Source: Ruminococcus_C sp963590855 (GTDB lineage Bacteria > Bacillota > Clostridia > Oscillospirales > Ruminococcaceae). Taken from it: DNA of 64,000 bases. The translations under genes and the position numbers were made by a program. The notes below the pieces were generated by a model that saw only the letters and a list, made by a program, of their open reading frames with translations, was not told the origin of the DNA and ran no database searches. Positions 1-8,991 of the stretch are shown piece after piece (position 1 is the stretch's first letter; the number at the start of each line of letters is the position of its first letter). The stretch lies in NCBI GenBank assembly GCA_963590855.1, contig CAVAQT010000001.1, forward strand, positions 62,001 to 126,000, in the 5' to 3' direction.

Positions 1-1
1 C

Positions 2-27
2 CCGATGCAAGGGGATTCCTGCATCGG
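2..27 (-). terminator. Probable terminator hairpin at the window edge
   Basis: The perfect arms CCGATGCA and TGCATCGG are separated by about ten bases. The hairpin lies 64 bases past the stop of the minus-strand gene that begins at 381, so it probably ends that transcript. The U-tract that would follow on the minus strand falls outside the window. Confidence 0.4.
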
Positions 28-90
28 AGTGATTTTTCGTACCTGTTTTTACAAGACACTTTATATGCTTGTTCTCGTTTCTATCGCTGT

Positions 91-381
91 TTACTTGGCT
101 GCTGCATCCTTTTCGGCACGCTTCAGCCAGACGTTTGCCAGGTCTACCGCCTCATACAAATTCGGTCGGTCGGAAGTTTTGGTGATTGCCTTTACCGGAT
201 CCGGCTCTTTGGTCGCCATCTGGTACACACGCACCTTGTCTGCGACTTTCAGTCCGTTTACCTCCTGCTGATGCACGATCTGCATCATCACCACGAAAGG
301 CTCTGACATATACCCGTAATAGATCTCATTTCCCTTGCGTACCAGCGGATATCCGCGGTACATAAAAAATTCCTGATTCAT
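91..381 (-). CDS. Small conserved-looking hypothetical protein (96 aa)
   Basis: A 96-residue soluble protein starting MNQEFFMYRGYPLVRKGNEI. It has no signal peptide, no membrane segment and no motif I recognise. The start is supported by a strong AAGGAAGGA ribosome-binding site eight bases or so upstream. It is the last gene of a minus-strand run after the DUF4340 gene (63-base gap), so it may be co-transcribed with the Gld-like ABC export cluster. The residue pattern (short beta-rich stretches, then a helical C-terminus LYEAVDLANVWLKRAEKD) suggests a small folded domain. Function unknown. Confidence 0.7.
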   Translation of the reverse strand: MNQEFFMYRGYPLVRKGNEIYYGYMSEPFVVMMQIVHQQEVNGLKVADKVRVYQMATKEPDPVKAITKTSDRPNLYEAVDLANVWLKRAEKDAAAK

Positions 382-443
382 TGATGTTCCTTCCTTTCTC
401 CGGCAGCATCCCGAAGGAATCGCAATGGGATTCCCGACGATGC

Positions 444-1940
444 TCAGCTCCAGTTTGTCGTAAAGTCTTGGCTTGTGTCGCTATAGATCTTCATATTATT
501 CAGCAGCGTGTCCAGATAGCTCTTCCGGCAGGTATAGGCAGACTTGCCGTCAACGGTGATGAGACAGGTGAAATCGTCTATGGCATAGAACTGCAGATCC
601 CGGTCGAACGCACCGTCCTGTGTCTTGACGTGGATCTCACCCAGCATCTCGCCGCTGGGCGTACCATCCAGCTTTATGGTCTCTGCCGTGGTATTCAGCA
701 GGAACGAATAAAACTGACGATAGCGCTCAGATTCCGTACTCTCTCCGTTCAGCGTCACCACAGCGGAATCCTTGTCGCTGCCGACCACGTTGAACTGGAA
801 CTTCTGGTCTCCTACGCTGACATCCAGAGAGCCCACATCCCACACATAGGTGCCGAGCACTAGCTTGGATGCAATGTCTGTGGGCGTTGTTGTCGCCCAG
901 ACTAAGTTCTCTTCTGTCACCTGATAGATCGCATCAATGCCGCTGAGCATTGCATAATAGTACGCGGTCTCTGTACCGCTCTCCTCGTCCTTTTCGGTAA
1001 AGCGTTCGCCAAATGTCAGCACATAAGTGTTGCCGTCTGCACATGCCATCGTGGCTGTGCCAAAGGGATCGTCCAGTCCGGCATTCGCCAGATCTTCTGT
1101 GCCGGGATGGGGCACGGCGACCTTTTCTGCCTTGAGCCCGAACATTCCGGTTACCACCGGTGTAGAGCGGTCAACGCTCAGGTATGCCGGTACCGGCGAA
1201 ACCATTTCATGACTTGCCACTGTACCGCCCATGGTGGTATCGTCTGCGGCATCCTCGTCATAATCCAGTTCCAGGGTATAGTCCATGTCCTTCCGGTCGA
1301 TGGTCAGCGAATTGACAATGGGATAGTCATTCTCATCCGCCGGCGCTTCCAGCATAGTCTTGGACAAGAAGTCCTCTGCCGACTTGCTGAAATTTGCCAC
1401 CAGGGAGGTTTTTACCGTATATACCGTGTCCTGATCTGCCGGTGCAAAATAGGTGTAGGTGGCATCTGCCGCGGCATTGCCCACACGGAAGCGATAGTCG
1501 CTGCCGTCCGCAAAATGCAGCGTCACAGCCACTGCCTCGGCATCATCCAGCCCGAACTTTTCCAGATCTGAGCAGTTCTCTTCCACCAGACCGCTGGCTT
1601 CCATCGAAGCCGTGTTGTTGGACAGCGTCCACAGGGTCGAAGTGTCCATGGGGAGATCCTCCCAGCCGGAGACCGCATAAGCCGCGTGATTGTCACCGTC
1701 ACCGGTGCCCTCTGCGGTGCGTACCACTTCAAATGTGCCCGATGCATTTGTCACATCAATAGAAGTGACATCGTTGGGATCTTCTGTGGTCAGGGTAATG
1801 CTCTCGCTGCTGTCCTCTGCGGAAGAAGCAGACGAAGCGGAATCCTCATCCGGCGAATTTTGCAGCAGAAAGAATGCTGCTGTGCCCAGTGCTGCCACCA
1901 GTACCGCTCCGCCGATGATTCCAAGCGTCTTTTTACGCAT
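444..1940 (-). CDS. DUF4340-type membrane-anchored extracellular protein
   Basis: 498 residues with one N-terminal membrane segment (about residues 7-26, GIIGGAVLVAALGTAAFFLL), then a serine/acid-rich linker and a long exported region. Its arrangement matches the DUF4340 family, which commonly follows GldG-like proteins in ABC exporter clusters. Two similar halves of beta-rich character are visible, each with SLxxxVGDQK/FxV-type strands. It sits 18 bases after the GldG-like gene, so the two are surely in one operon. It probably acts outside the membrane with the ABC-2 transporter, but substrate and role are unknown. The family assignment is from sequence character and context, not from a search. 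Confidence 0.75.
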   Translation of the reverse strand: MRKKTLGIIGGAVLVAALGTAAFFLLQNSPDEDSASSASSAEDSSESITLTTEDPNDVTSIDVTNASGTFEVVRTAEGTGDGDNHAAYAVSGWEDLPMDTSTLWTLSNNTASMEASGLVEENCSDLEKFGLDDAEAVAVTLHFADGSDYRFRVGNAAADATYTYFAPADQDTVYTVKTSLVANFSKSAEDFLSKTMLEAPADENDYPIVNSLTIDRKDMDYTLELDYDEDAADDTTMGGTVASHEMVSPVPAYLSVDRSTPVVTGMFGLKAEKVAVPHPGTEDLANAGLDDPFGTATMACADGNTYVLTFGERFTEKDEESGTETAYYYAMLSGIDAIYQVTEENLVWATTTPTDIASKLVLGTYVWDVGSLDVSVGDQKFQFNVVGSDKDSAVVTLNGESTESERYRQFYSFLLNTTAETIKLDGTPSGEMLGEIHVKTQDGAFDRDLQFYAIDDFTCLITVDGKSAYTCRKSYLDTLLNNMKIYSDTSQDFTTNWS

Positions 1941-1958
1941 GATGATCCATCCTTTCGC

Positions 1959-3686
1959 TTAGCGATAGCGTCTGCGGACTGCAACAATGATGCCGACGGC
2001 AACGACTGCCAGCGGGATCAGGAATACAACAGTCAGACGGATCGTCTTCAGCTGTGTTGCTGTCGCAGAGATCGAAGTCTGAGACAAGTCCTTAGAGGCA
2101 ACCACGATGCTGTCCTCCTTGCCGCAGACAGAATTCAGCAGACCAACGAAATATTCTGCATTGTTATATGAGGAATTCTGCACCAGGTTGACATCCAGCA
2201 TGGACATGGAGCCCAGTACGATCACATCGCTTTCGATAAAGCTGTCACCAGTGGACTGCTGGTCACGGCACAGTGCCATAACGGTGTTTGCGCCCTTCGG
2301 TGCAGCATCCTTGTCAAACGAAGTCGTTGTGGAAGAAGCCTCAGTGGATGCCTCGGTTGCAGCTTCGGTGGGTGCTTCTGCATCTCCGGCTGCTGCGGCA
2401 TCGGTATCTGTGCTGTAGCTCTTCGGGGACAGCGGATAGCAGTAAGAAGTATCCGAAGAGGTCAGCAGCGAAGTTACGGTTCTGCCGTTATTGGCAGTCA
2501 GCGTCTGGATCGAACGCGCCATGGGCGCAACGATAGGCAGGCTGGTATTTGCCAGATTGCCGTTATAGTCCTCATCGTCGGTCACCGTCACGATCGGTGC
2601 AACAAAGCTGCTGTTGCTGTTCTGCGACAACAGGATGTTGACCTCCTGGTTGGTGCTGTTGTTCTCATCGATGACAGAACTGTAATCGACCTGTACATTC
2701 CACTCTTTCAGGAAAGCGTCCAGATTCGGGGTGGACGACTGGGTGTAGTCAGCGATATAGACCAGCTGCTTGCCCAGATTGCCGTCATTGTACATGAAAT
2801 CCTGGAGCTTCTTGATGGCATCCATGCTCAGATCTGTTTTCGGCGCAGGCAGAACCAGGATATCATAAGTCTCGGTATCCAGTTCATCGGTCACCATATC
2901 CAGACGGCTCACATCATAGCCGTTCTCATCCAACAGATTTTCCAGTGCATAGAATGCATAGGTGTTGGGGTCAGAAGTGGCACTGGTCTGTGCAAAGATC
3001 GGATTGCCGTTGGAGGTCGCCAGAATGCCCACTGCCTTCGGGTTAGAATCGGTTACATTCATAATACCGGAGGTGATGGTCTGCTCGCCCTTGAATGCCG
3101 TGATGCAGTCCGCAAAGCTTGCCATGCCGTACTGATAGTACTGATATTTCTGCTGATCCACTTCAAACATATCGGTGGTGGTATTATACACCTTAATGCG
3201 GCTGCCGCTGTTGATGATGATCTGTCCGGACTGGATGGAGTTGCCGTACAGTTCCTGATACTTCGACAGGACATCCGGATCCTTTGTGGTATCGAAATAA
3301 GTGACGCTGATGCGGTCAGAATAGCCCTGATACTTGGACAAGGTCTCCGCGATCATCTTATTGTTCTTATCTGAGGTGAAAGTTGCCTCATCAGATGAAA
3401 TGGCAATGTCCACGTCCTTATCCATATTGCGGATATAGTCCAGTGTCTCATCGCTGATCTCATACAGATTTGCGGTGGTCAGATCCAGTTTAAAATTCGG
3501 ATAGCGCTTGCCAATCTGGGTAACGACCACATTGACCAGCACAACGACTGCCACAAAGATCACGGTAATGGCAGTTGCCAGACCGCCGTATTTCAGCTTC
3601 TTCCGGTTTTTCAGCTTTTTCTGCTGCTTTCCCAGAGAAGCGCCGGCAGATTTTTTCTCTTTTTCGGTATGTTTCTGATTTTCCAT
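1959..3686 (-). CDS. GldG-like ABC transporter auxiliary protein
   Basis: 575 residues: a lysine-rich cytoplasmic N-terminus, one membrane segment at about residues 30-50 (TAITVIFVAVVVLVNVVV), a long exported domain, an alanine/threonine-rich stretch near residue 450, a second membrane segment near the C-terminus (VVFLIPLAVVAVGIIVAV) and a basic tail. This is the layout of GldG/DUF4350-type proteins in ABC exporters. I chose the ATG at 3686 over an upstream in-frame codon because GAGGAGG lies eight bases before it, and because the longer form would overlap the permease gene ending at 3703. The gene lies between the permease and the DUF4340 gene. In Bacteroidota the related GldA-GldF-GldG set serves gliding motility; in Clostridia the substrate is not established. 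Confidence 0.8.
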   Translation of the reverse strand: MENQKHTEKEKKSAGASLGKQQKKLKNRKKLKYGGLATAITVIFVAVVVLVNVVVTQIGKRYPNFKLDLTTANLYEISDETLDYIRNMDKDVDIAISSDEATFTSDKNNKMIAETLSKYQGYSDRISVTYFDTTKDPDVLSKYQELYGNSIQSGQIIINSGSRIKVYNTTTDMFEVDQQKYQYYQYGMASFADCITAFKGEQTITSGIMNVTDSNPKAVGILATSNGNPIFAQTSATSDPNTYAFYALENLLDENGYDVSRLDMVTDELDTETYDILVLPAPKTDLSMDAIKKLQDFMYNDGNLGKQLVYIADYTQSSTPNLDAFLKEWNVQVDYSSVIDENNSTNQEVNILLSQNSNSSFVAPIVTVTDDEDYNGNLANTSLPIVAPMARSIQTLTANNGRTVTSLLTSSDTSYCYPLSPKSYSTDTDAAAAGDAEAPTEAATEASTEASSTTTSFDKDAAPKGANTVMALCRDQQSTGDSFIESDVIVLGSMSMLDVNLVQNSSYNNAEYFVGLLNSVCGKEDSIVVASKDLSQTSISATATQLKTIRLTVVFLIPLAVVAVGIIVAVRRRYR

Positions 3687-3702
3687 GGGTGATGTCCTCC
3701 TC

Positions 3703-4410
3703 TCAGCTCCAGCGCCGTTTTTCAAACACGCGGACAGTAAAGAAGTTGAAGATCACTGCCGTGCTCACATAAAACAGCACACTGGCGGGATCAAACAGAC
3801 CCGCGGTAAAATCATAGTATCGGGTGTAGAATGACAGTGCATTCAGCACAGTGGGAACGACCGGGATGTTCTCAGCATACCGTGCTACCACATCGATCAG
3901 TGTCAGCGCCAGCAGAACGATCATGCCGATTACGGCTGCAACGACCTGGTTCTCTGTCAGAGACGAGATAAACAGGGTCACGGAGATGAACGCCGCGCCC
4001 AGCAGGAACAGCGCCAGAATGTTGGAAACCACGATGCCCCATGCCACTGCGCCGAAAAAGCTCAGGATCAGCGCATAGACGAAAATGATCGCCAGGCCGA
4101 TGGTGTACAGCGTCAGTGCTGCCAGATATTTTCCCATGACGATGCCGCCGATGGATACCGGCGCCGTCAGCAGCCCCTGCTCTGTCTTTTGCTTCTTTTC
4201 CTCACTGAACAAGCGCATGGTCAGCACAGGGATCAGAATCGCAATGACAAAGAACAGACTGCTGAACAGATTGGACATATCTGTGGTCGCCATCGCCAGA
4301 GACGAACCAAAGAAGAAATAGCCTGCTGCCAGATAGAACACTGCCAGAAATACATAAGCAATACTGGAGGTGAAAAACGCTCCTACTTCACGACGATAGA
4401 TCGCGCCCAT
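3703..4410 (-). CDS. ABC-2 type transporter permease (GldF-like)
   Basis: 235 residues, nearly all hydrophobic, with about six predicted membrane helices. It starts MGAIYRREVGAFFTSSIAYV, typical of the ABC-2 permeases of the GldF/NosY group, and carries a short cytoplasmic RLFSEEKKQKTEQGLLTAPV loop characteristic of that family. Its ATG shares the A with the stop of the upstream ATPase gene (TAATG overlap), so the two are translationally coupled. It should form the membrane channel of the exporter powered by the upstream ATPase. Confidence 0.88.
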   Translation of the reverse strand: MGAIYRREVGAFFTSSIAYVFLAVFYLAAGYFFFGSSLAMATTDMSNLFSSLFFVIAILIPVLTMRLFSEEKKQKTEQGLLTAPVSIGGIVMGKYLAALTLYTIGLAIIFVYALILSFFGAVAWGIVVSNILALFLLGAAFISVTLFISSLTENQVVAAVIGMIVLLALTLIDVVARYAENIPVVPTVLNALSFYTRYYDFTAGLFDPASVLFYVSTAVIFNFFTVRVFEKRRWS

Positions 4411-5486
4411 TACGCTTCGCCTCCTTCTTTGGTTTCCGCTGCATCTTCCGGCTTCGGGGCTTCTGCCTCTGCGGGAGCTGCTTCCTGCGGTGCTTCTGCG
4501 GGCTCCGGTGTCTCTGCCGGAGCTGCTTTTTGGGTTGCCGGCGACAGCTTTACACCCTCGCCCATAGTGATCTTGAGGAATGCATCCTCCAGCGTCATAA
4601 CGCCCAGATCCATCTTATAAATGTACCATCCGTGAGACTCGACCATCTGGTTCAGTGCCGGACGAATGTCTGCGTTGGGCTTTGCCTCGATCTCAAACTC
4701 AAAGATGCCCGGCTCGCGTTCCATATCGGCGCGCACCTTTGTCACATCCTCCAGTCCGCGAATTGCCTGGAGCACTTCGTTTTTCGGGCCGTTGATGCGG
4801 ACAACCAGACGGTTCACACCGGAAACAGCCTTGGACAGGTTGTCGATGGTGTCGTTTGCTGCAATCTGACCGTGGTTGATGATGACCACGCGGTCGCAGA
4901 CCTCCTGTACCTCCGTCAGAATGTGGGAGGAGAGGATCACGGTGTGCTTCTTGCCCAGTTTCTTTACCAGTGTACGAATTTCAATGATCTGCTTCGGGTC
5001 GAGACCTACGGTGGGTTCGTCCAGGATCAGGATCGGCGGATTGCCAATGAGTGCCTGCGCCAGACCCACACGCTGGCGGTAACCTTTGGACAGATGCTTG
5101 ATAACGCGTCCGGACACATCGCTGATCCGGCACAGATTGCATACATCCTTCAGGTGCGACCGCCGGGGCAGCTTGCACTTTTTCAGGTCATAGACAAAGT
5201 TCAGATAGCCCATGACGGTCATATCCAGATACAGCGGCGGCAGCTCCGGCAGATAGCCGATCTGTGCCTTTGCCTTGATCGGATCTTCCAGAATATCAAT
5301 GCCATTAATTAGTGCCTGTCCGGAAGTGGAACTGATATAACCGGTGAGCATATTCATGGTGGTTGACTTTCCGGCACCATTCGGGCCCAAAAGTCCCAGG
5401 ATCTCACCGTCCTCTACGGTAAAGCTGATGTCGTTGACTGCCAGCTTGTCGCCGTATTGTTTCGTCAGATGTTTGACTTCAATCAT
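4410..5486 (-). CDS. ABC transporter ATP-binding protein
   Basis: 358 residues. Walker A is GPNGAGKST at about residues 37-45, the signature motif is LSKGYRQR, Walker B is ILILDEPTVGLD, and the switch histidine lies in ILSSHILTEV. The C-terminal third is an additional domain ending in an alanine/proline/glutamate-rich tail. I chose the ATG at 5486 (MIEVKHLTKQYG) because AAGGAGG precedes it and because family members begin at exactly this point; the upstream in-frame extension to 5567 has no family character. First gene of the exporter operon. Confidence 0.9.
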   Translation of the reverse strand: MIEVKHLTKQYGDKLAVNDISFTVEDGEILGLLGPNGAGKSTTMNMLTGYISSTSGQALINGIDILEDPIKAKAQIGYLPELPPLYLDMTVMGYLNFVYDLKKCKLPRRSHLKDVCNLCRISDVSGRVIKHLSKGYRQRVGLAQALIGNPPILILDEPTVGLDPKQIIEIRTLVKKLGKKHTVILSSHILTEVQEVCDRVVIINHGQIAANDTIDNLSKAVSGVNRLVVRINGPKNEVLQAIRGLEDVTKVRADMEREPGIFEFEIEAKPNADIRPALNQMVESHGWYIYKMDLGVMTLEDAFLKITMGEGVKLSPATQKAAPAETPEPAEAPQEAAPAEAEAPKPEDAAETKEGGEA

Positions 5487-5580
5487 CCCTGTGATTGCCT
5501 CCTTCTGCTGTGTGCAGAACCGGATTTTTCTCCGCCTGTGAAAAAAATCCATCTCTCCGGCACACAAAAACTAGCTATAG

Positions 5581-5613
5581 TTTATCATTCTATTGTGATA
5601 AAGAAGTGATAAT
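5581..5613. promoter_or_regulatory. Candidate operator: inverted plus repeated TGATAA sites
   Basis: TTTATCA at 5581-5587 and TGATAAA at 5596-5602 form a seven-base inverted repeat with an eight-base spacer, and a third GTGATAA follows at 5606-5612. The group lies about 95 bases upstream of the ABC exporter operon, in the only non-coding gap between it and gltX. A transcription factor site is an inference. Confidence 0.35.
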
Positions 5614-5632
5614 CTTACGAAAGATGGCAATG

Positions 5633-7096
5633 TTATGCGGAAAGTGCATCAATTGCCTTGCGGATACGGTTCAGCGTGTCCTCCTTGCCCAGGATCGCAC
5701 ACAGTTCTACGCCACCGCCCGGTGTAAACTGCTTGCCGGAAACCGCCGTACGCAGCGGCCACAGCATCCAGCCATTCTTTACGCCCAGATCTGCGATCTT
5801 TGCAAACAGCGCTTCGTGAATGTGATCCACATCCCACTCGCTGACGCCCTCCAGTACCGGCAGGGTTTCTTTCAGTGCTTCCAGCGCAGTCTCCGGCGTG
5901 GTTTTCATCTTCTTGTGACGGTACATTTCCAGATCATATTCCGGCATTGCGTCAATGAAGTCCACCTGCTCCGGAATATCCGAGAATACTTCGGTACGGT
6001 TCTGCAAAACGCTGCACAGCAGTGCCATGTCGATATCAGTGCGCTTTACGGTCTGACGGATATATGGTTCAGCATCCTTGGCGAACTCTGCCGGATCCAT
6101 CTTGTGCACATATGCGCCGTTGATGGCACGGAGCTTCTTGTCGTCGAAGATCGCCGGCGCTTTACTGATGCCGCTGATCTCGAATGCCTTTTTCAGCTCA
6201 TCCATGGTGAAGATTTCCTGCTCGTTGTACTCTCCGGAGGGTGCCCATCCCAGCAGTGCAATAAAGTTGATAACTGCTTCCGGCAGATAGCCCTTTGCCA
6301 TGAGATCCTGGAACGATGCATCACCGTTGCGCTTGGAAAGCTTATGGGTCTTGTCCTTCATAACCGGTGCACAGTGTACATAGACCGGCACATCCCAGCC
6401 GAATGCCTGATACAGCAGGTTATACTTCGGCGCAGAGGACAGATACTCGTTGCCGCGTACCACATGGGTGATGCCCATCAGATGGTCGTCTACCACATTG
6501 GCAAAGTTATAGGTGGGCATGCCGTCTGTCTTGATGAGGATCTGGTCATCCAGGGTGCTGTTCTCTACTGTGACATCGCCGTAGATCTCATCGTGGAATG
6601 TCGTTGTACCATCCAGCGGCATCTTCTGGCGGATGACATAGGGAACGCCGGCATCCAGCTTCTCCTGGATCTCCTCCGGAGACAGATCGCGGCAGTGGCG
6701 GTCATACATGGGGGCAATGTGGGATGCCTCCTGGATCTTCCGCACCTCTTCCAGACGCTCCTTGTCGCAGAAGCAATAATAAGCATGTCCGGTCTTTACC
6801 AGTTCTTCTGCATAGGACTTGAACATGCCCATGCGCTCAGACTGTACATACGGGCCGACCGGGCCGCCGATATCCGGGCCCTCGTCCCAGTTCAGACCGG
6901 CAATCTTCAGGGTATCATAGATCACATCCACTGCGCCTTCTACATAGCGCTCCTGGTCGGTGTCCTCGATCCGGAGGATAAAATCGCCGTCCTGCTTCTT
7001 GGCGATCAGATAGGCAAACAGTGCAGTACGCAGGTTGCCGATATGCATATAACCCGTCGGACTGGGTGCAAATCTTGTTCTTACTCGCTTGTACAT
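5633..7096 (-). CDS. gltX: Glutamate--tRNA ligase
   Basis: 487 residues, the normal length for bacterial class Ic glutamyl-tRNA synthetase. The N-terminus carries RFAPSPTGYMHIGNLRTALF with the HIGH-type HIGN site, and the KMSKS-type loop appears as KLSKRNGD near residue 250. The enzyme charges tRNA-Glu with glutamate in the cytoplasm; many Firmicutes also charge tRNA-Gln with Glu first, but that cannot be decided here. It lies 43 bases after ribF on the same strand, so read-through from the rimP-ribF operon is possible. No clear terminator follows the stop. Confidence 0.96.
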   Translation of the reverse strand: MYKRVRTRFAPSPTGYMHIGNLRTALFAYLIAKKQDGDFILRIEDTDQERYVEGAVDVIYDTLKIAGLNWDEGPDIGGPVGPYVQSERMGMFKSYAEELVKTGHAYYCFCDKERLEEVRKIQEASHIAPMYDRHCRDLSPEEIQEKLDAGVPYVIRQKMPLDGTTTFHDEIYGDVTVENSTLDDQILIKTDGMPTYNFANVVDDHLMGITHVVRGNEYLSSAPKYNLLYQAFGWDVPVYVHCAPVMKDKTHKLSKRNGDASFQDLMAKGYLPEAVINFIALLGWAPSGEYNEQEIFTMDELKKAFEISGISKAPAIFDDKKLRAINGAYVHKMDPAEFAKDAEPYIRQTVKRTDIDMALLCSVLQNRTEVFSDIPEQVDFIDAMPEYDLEMYRHKKMKTTPETALEALKETLPVLEGVSEWDVDHIHEALFAKIADLGVKNGWMLWPLRTAVSGKQFTPGGGVELCAILGKEDTLNRIRKAIDALSA

Positions 7097-7139
7097 CGCT
7101 TGTACTTCCTTTCGTATATGAAATCGCCTATATTGGCTC

Positions 7140-8063
7140 TCATTGATTTTGTTTCAGCCATTCCCGGCACTGCGCCTGATCCTGTGTGATCTGGCGATAG
7201 AGGCTGTCCACATCCGGGAACTGCCGCTCTTCCCGCAGGAAATGCAGCAGTTCTACCCGGCAGGGCTGTTCATAGAGATCGCCGGAAAAGTCCAGGAGAA
7301 ACGTCTCTGCCGCCGGCGACTGGTTCGCCGCAACGGTGGGCTTTACGCCCACATCAGTCACAGAGTCAAAGCTGCCCTGGGGCGTATGCGTCCGTGAAAC
7401 ATAGACGCCGTACCGCGGCACCAGCTGTCCCGGTGCAAAGGGAATGTTGATGGTGGGGACTGCCTTGGTGCGCCCCAGAGCCGCTCCATGAACGACTCTG
7501 CCGCTGATACAGTACGGCGCGCCCAGAAGCCGGGCAGCCTGTTCTGGCATACCCTCGCGAACAGCACTGCGGATGGCAGTAGACGAGATCTTCTCGCCGC
7601 CGCACCGCACGGGTTCTACCTGGTGGACGCCAAAGCCGAACCGCTGTCCAAACTGCCGGAGGCTGTCGATGTCCCACGCCGCCTTTGCGCCGAAGCGGAA
7701 ATCACCGCCGCAGAACACCTCTTTTGCCCGGAGCAGCTCCACTAAGATCCGGCGGCAGAATGCTTCGCCGTCCAGGGCGCAAAGCTCTGAAAACGCCGGG
7801 CAATAGACGCCGTGAATGCCGCAGTCCAGCATCAGCGCGGTTTTCTGGGCATCTGTGTATAAATAAGTCAGCGGCATGCCCTGCTTCACCGGGACAGAGT
7901 CCGCGGCAAAGGTGAATGCACACGCCATCAGTCCCCGTTCCGCGGCACATTGCGCCGCCGCACGCAGCACGGCACGGTGTCCCAGATGCACACCGTCAAA
8001 AAAGCCCAGCGCCACAGCACTGTCCTGTGTCAGCGGTGCAGTGATGTGCTTCAGTTCTTCCAA
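7140..8063 (-). CDS. ribF: Bifunctional riboflavin kinase / FAD synthetase
   Basis: 307 residues. The N-terminal nucleotidyltransferase domain has GFFDGVHLGH (residues ~21-30), and the C-terminal riboflavin kinase domain contains the GRTKAVPTINI segment, slightly divergent from the common GRxxGxPTxN. It makes FMN and FAD from riboflavin. The start is TTG at 8063 with CGGAG about seven bases upstream; no in-frame ATG is better placed. It is the last gene of the translation operon, 16 bases after truB, the usual Firmicutes position. Confidence 0.94.
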   Translation of the reverse strand: MEELKHITAPLTQDSAVALGFFDGVHLGHRAVLRAAAQCAAERGLMACAFTFAADSVPVKQGMPLTYLYTDAQKTALMLDCGIHGVYCPAFSELCALDGEAFCRRILVELLRAKEVFCGGDFRFGAKAAWDIDSLRQFGQRFGFGVHQVEPVRCGGEKISSTAIRSAVREGMPEQAARLLGAPYCISGRVVHGAALGRTKAVPTINIPFAPGQLVPRYGVYVSRTHTPQGSFDSVTDVGVKPTVAANQSPAAETFLLDFSGDLYEQPCRVELLHFLREERQFPDVDSLYRQITQDQAQCREWLKQNQ

Positions 8064-8079
8064 GCCGTTCTCCGCCTTT

Positions 8080-8991
8080 CTACTTCAGATTCTTTCCGAT
8101 GCGCAGTTCATCTGCCGCCCGGTCTGCTTCTGCCGTTCCGAAGAAGCAGCCATCTGCGCCGTATACGCGGTAAACTTCCTGCTCCGGCAAAATGCCGTCG
8201 ACCCGGCTCAGCGCCAGCTTGACGCCGTTGCCGTACAGTTCGGACTGCTGCTCTGTGAGATGCAGTTCCGGCAGTGAAGTGAACAGCTGGTCAGTGGGGA
8301 TCAGATGTTCTGCCAGTGTGCCCTGACGGCAAAATTCTGTTACCTGCTCAAAGGTATAGCACTGCTCCAGAGTAAAGCCGTGTGCCGCCGTGCGGCAAAG
8401 TGCCGTCATGGTCGCACCGCCGCCCAGTGCCTTTCCCATATCAGAGAGCAGCGTCCGGATATAAGTGCCCTTGCCGCAGGTCACAGACAGTACGGCGGTC
8501 TGCTTTTCCTCGTCCCATTCCTCCAGGACGATAGACTCCACCTGTACCGTGCGCGCCGGGCGGTCGATGACCTCACCCTTTCGCGCCAGCTCATAAAGCC
8601 GCTTTCCCTGCACAGAAACCGCCGAATACATGGGCGGAACCTGTTGAATCTCCCCGAGAAACTGCGGGATCACCGCTTCCAGCCCTTCACGGGTCACATG
8701 CATTTCCGGATAGACAGCTGTGCGGACACCCCAGATATCCTCGGTGTCTGTCTCCCAGCCAAACTGTACCGCCGCGCGATAAGTTTTGGTCTGATCCGGA
8801 AGAATGTCACAGGCGCGGGTCGCCTTTCCCACCAGAACCGGCAAAACGCCGGTGGCCATCGGGTCTAGCGTTCCGGTATGTCCCAGCCGCCGCATCCGAA
8901 GAATGCCGCGCAGCTTTCCGATCACATCAAACGAGGTGAACTCCGCCGGTTTGTTCATGCAGAGTACGCCCTGTACGCTATCCAGATTCAT
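8080..8991 (-). CDS. truB: tRNA pseudouridine(55) synthase
   Basis: 303 residues. The catalytic aspartate lies in GHTGTLDPMATG near residue 40, the standard TruB motif, preceded by GVLCMNKP. The enzyme makes pseudouridine 55 in the T-loop of tRNAs. The start at 8991 gives an ATGA overlap with the upstream DHH gene and has GGGGGA just before it; a second ATG lies four codons upstream at 9003 and cannot be excluded. The overlap implies translational coupling. Confidence 0.95.
   Translation of the reverse strand: MNLDSVQGVLCMNKPAEFTSFDVIGKLRGILRMRRLGHTGTLDPMATGVLPVLVGKATRACDILPDQTKTYRAAVQFGWETDTEDIWGVRTAVYPEMHVTREGLEAVIPQFLGEIQQVPPMYSAVSVQGKRLYELARKGEVIDRPARTVQVESIVLEEWDEEKQTAVLSVTCGKGTYIRTLLSDMGKALGGGATMTALCRTAAHGFTLEQCYTFEQVTEFCRQGTLAEHLIPTDQLFTSLPELHLTEQQSELYGNGVKLALSRVDGILPEQEVYRVYGADGCFFGTAEADRAADELRIGKNLK

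Noticed and set aside
5495..7189. 564-codon plus-strand frame opposite gltX
   Set aside because: Cys- and His-rich antisense composition; gltX on the minus strand has complete class Ic synthetase motifs.
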